From positions 1 through 5,199 of the forward strand of contig NZ_DASWPE010000084.1 in NCBI RefSeq assembly GCF_036404135.1: a stretch of 5,199 bases of DNA, written 5' to 3'. Every line of letters starts with the position of its first letter. The first letter of the stretch is position 1. The DNA is from Rhodopseudomonas_A sp036404135. GTDB lineage: Bacteria > Pseudomonadota > Alphaproteobacteria > Rhizobiales > Xanthobacteraceae. Under the pieces are notes generated by a model that saw only the letters and a program-made list of their open reading frames with translations, was not told the DNA's origin and did no database searches. Made by a program: the position numbers and the translations under genes. Below are positions 3,899 through 5,199 of the stretch, piece after piece.

Positions 3899-5199
3899 AT
3901 GAGCCCGAAACGCCCGCAGCAATCGGAAAACCTGTTCGCCGCGGCGGGCCTGGAGCGGGATGCGCCGCATCCGTTGCCGGACCGGCTGCGGCCGCGTTCG
4001 CTCAAGGACGTGGTCGGCCAGGATCATATTCTTGGGCCCGACGGCGCGCTGACCCGGATGCTGGAGACCCGGACGCTCGGCTCGCTGGTGTTCTGGGGGC
4101 CGCCCGGCACCGGCAAGACCACCGTCGCGCGGCTGTTGGCGGACGCCACCGAGCTGCATTTCGAGCAGATCTCCGCGGTGTTTTCCGGCGTCGCCGATCT
4201 GAAGAAAGTGTTCGACGCCGCCCGCGCCCGCCGGCAGACCGGCACAGGCACGCTGTTGTTCGTCGACGAGGTGCATCGCTTCAATCGCGCGCAGCAGGAT
4301 TCGTTCTTGCCTGTCATGGAAGACGGCACCGTGGTGCTGGTGGGCGCCACCACCGAGAATCCGTCGTTCGAACTCAACGCCGCTTTGCTGTCGCGGGCGC
4401 GGGTGCTGGTGTTCCAGTCGCTCGACGCGGTCGCGATCGAGAAACTGTATCTTCACGCCGAACAGATCGAGGGCCGGAAACTGCCGCTCGATGCCGAGGC
4501 GCGCGCCGTGCTGGTGCGAATGGCCGACGGCGACGGCCGCGCGGCTCTGACGCTGGCGGAGGAAGTCTGGCGCGCGGCCCGTTCCAACGAGATCTTCGAT
4601 GCCGTGCAGCTGCAGGACATCCTGCAGCGCCGCGCGCCGATCTACGACAAGTCGGCGGACGGCCACTACAACCTGATTTCGGCGCTGCATAAGTCGGTGC
4701 GCGGCTCCGATCCGGATGCGGCGCTGTATTATCTGGCGCGCATGCTGGATGCCGGCGAGGATCCGCTGTTTCTGGCGCGGCGCGTGGTCCGCATGGCGAT
4801 CGAGGACATCGGCCTGGCCGATCCGCAGGCGCTGGTGATCTGCAACGCGGCCAAGGATGCCTATGATTTTCTCGGCCATCCCGAAGGCGAACTCGCCATC
4901 GCCCAGGCGGTGATCTACATCGCCACCGCGCCGAAATCGAATGCCGCCTACAAGGCATTCGGGGCGGCGATGCGGATGGCGAAGGAGGGCGGCTCCCTGC
5001 TGCCTCCCAAGCATATCCTGAATGCGCCGACCAAGCTGATGAAGTCCGAAGGCTATGGCAGCGGCTATCAATACGACCACGACGTCCCGGATGCGTTTTC
5101 GGGGCAGGATTACTTTCCCGAAGCCCTCGGCCGGCAGACCTTCTACGATCCGCCCGACCGGGGTTTTGAGCGCGAAATCCGCAAGCGGCTGGATTATTG
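3899..5199 (+). CDS. rarA: Replication-associated recombination protein RarA (MgsA), AAA+ ATPase, 3' end cut by the window
   Basis: An uninterrupted reading frame of 433 codons that ends inside a codon (TG) at the window edge. The family is usually about 430-445 residues, so only a few residues are missing. RarA is a clamp-loader-related AAA+ ATPase, cytosolic, acting at stalled or gapped replication forks with SSB. The N-terminus (1-30) is poorly conserved; LRPRSLKDVVGQDHIL (30-45) is the family entry motif. Walker A is GPPGTGKTT (67-75, Lys73), Walker B LLFVDEVHRF (119-128, Asp123-Glu124), sensor 1 GATTEN (149-154), the arginine-finger region LLSRAR (163-168), and the sensor-2 arginine is probably Arg214 in GDGRAAL. 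The remainder, with YDKSADGHYNLISALHKSVR, MAIEDIGLADP and the PPKHILNAPTKLMK stretch, is the MgsA C-terminal tetramerisation domain, and all the expected segments are seen. The start at 3899 follows a purine-rich site at 3882-3891. The gene is co-directional with the protease gene; a palindromic spacer separates them. Confidence 0.95.
   Translation, partial: MSPKRPQQSENLFAAAGLERDAPHPLPDRLRPRSLKDVVGQDHILGPDGALTRMLETRTLGSLVFWGPPGTGKTTVARLLADATELHFEQISAVFSGVADLKKVFDAARARRQTGTGTLLFVDEVHRFNRAQQDSFLPVMEDGTVVLVGATTENPSFELNAALLSRARVLVFQSLDAVAIEKLYLHAEQIEGRKLPLDAEARAVLVRMADGDGRAALTLAEEVWRAARSNEIFDAVQLQDILQRRAPIYDKSADGHYNLISALHKSVRGSDPDAALYYLARMLDAGEDPLFLARRVVRMAIEDIGLADPQALVICNAAKDAYDFLGHPEGELAIAQAVIYIATAPKSNAAYKAFGAAMRMAKEGGSLLPPKHILNAPTKLMKSEGYGSGYQYDHDVPDAFSGQDYFPEALGRQTFYDPPDRGFEREIRKRLDY

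Noticed and set aside
3851..5080. 409-residue open frame on the minus strand opposite rarA
   Set aside because: It is antisense to a fully conserved rarA frame, is rich in Arg, His and Gln with no recognisable domain, and is explained by GC-rich codon bias leaving the antisense frame open.

Overview
The window is GC-rich DNA typical of an alphaproteobacterium. Its extragenic GC-rich palindromes, and a periplasmic Do-family protease placed directly upstream of rarA, point to the Bradyrhizobium/Rhodopseudomonas group (inference from recalled family features; no search was run). All five genes look intact where they are visible. Two of them run off the window edges.

Layout. The 5' end of a secreted fasciclin (FAS1) domain protein lies on the minus strand (1-209). 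A 511-base gene-free stretch follows. It holds the leader of that gene, a pair of near-identical 39-base GC-rich repeats in inverted orientation (435-594), and a cluster of hairpins (598-709) that probably ends the next gene. On the minus strand, 721-1734 encodes a medium-chain NAD(P)H-dependent oxidoreductase of the quinone-reductase type. Divergent from it, at 1843-2247, is an HxlR-family transcription factor with two N-terminal cysteines. The 108 bases between their start codons contain a clear dyad (1808-1829) that overlaps the best promoter -10 candidate. Next, on the plus strand, come a Do/HtrA (DegQ-like) serine protease with a signal peptide and two PDZ domains (2320-3717), a 181-base spacer holding a second inverted pair of palindromic repeats (3741-3885), and rarA (3899 to the window end), which lacks only its last codons.

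How the parts fit. The HxlR regulator and oxidoreductase form a textbook divergent pair. By analogy with QorR/YodB-type systems, the regulator may sense electrophiles or quinones through its cysteines and control the reductase and itself through the dyad. The protease handles misfolded envelope proteins, and RarA acts at stalled replication forks. They are neighbours and could be co-transcribed, but the repeat between them lies directly against the rarA ribosome binding site and may uncouple them.

I see no CRISPR array, transposase, phage gene, RNA gene or obviously new multi-gene system. The most interesting features are non-coding: the centred dyad in the divergent promoter and the two inverted repeat pairs, which also carry strong G-quadruplex motifs.
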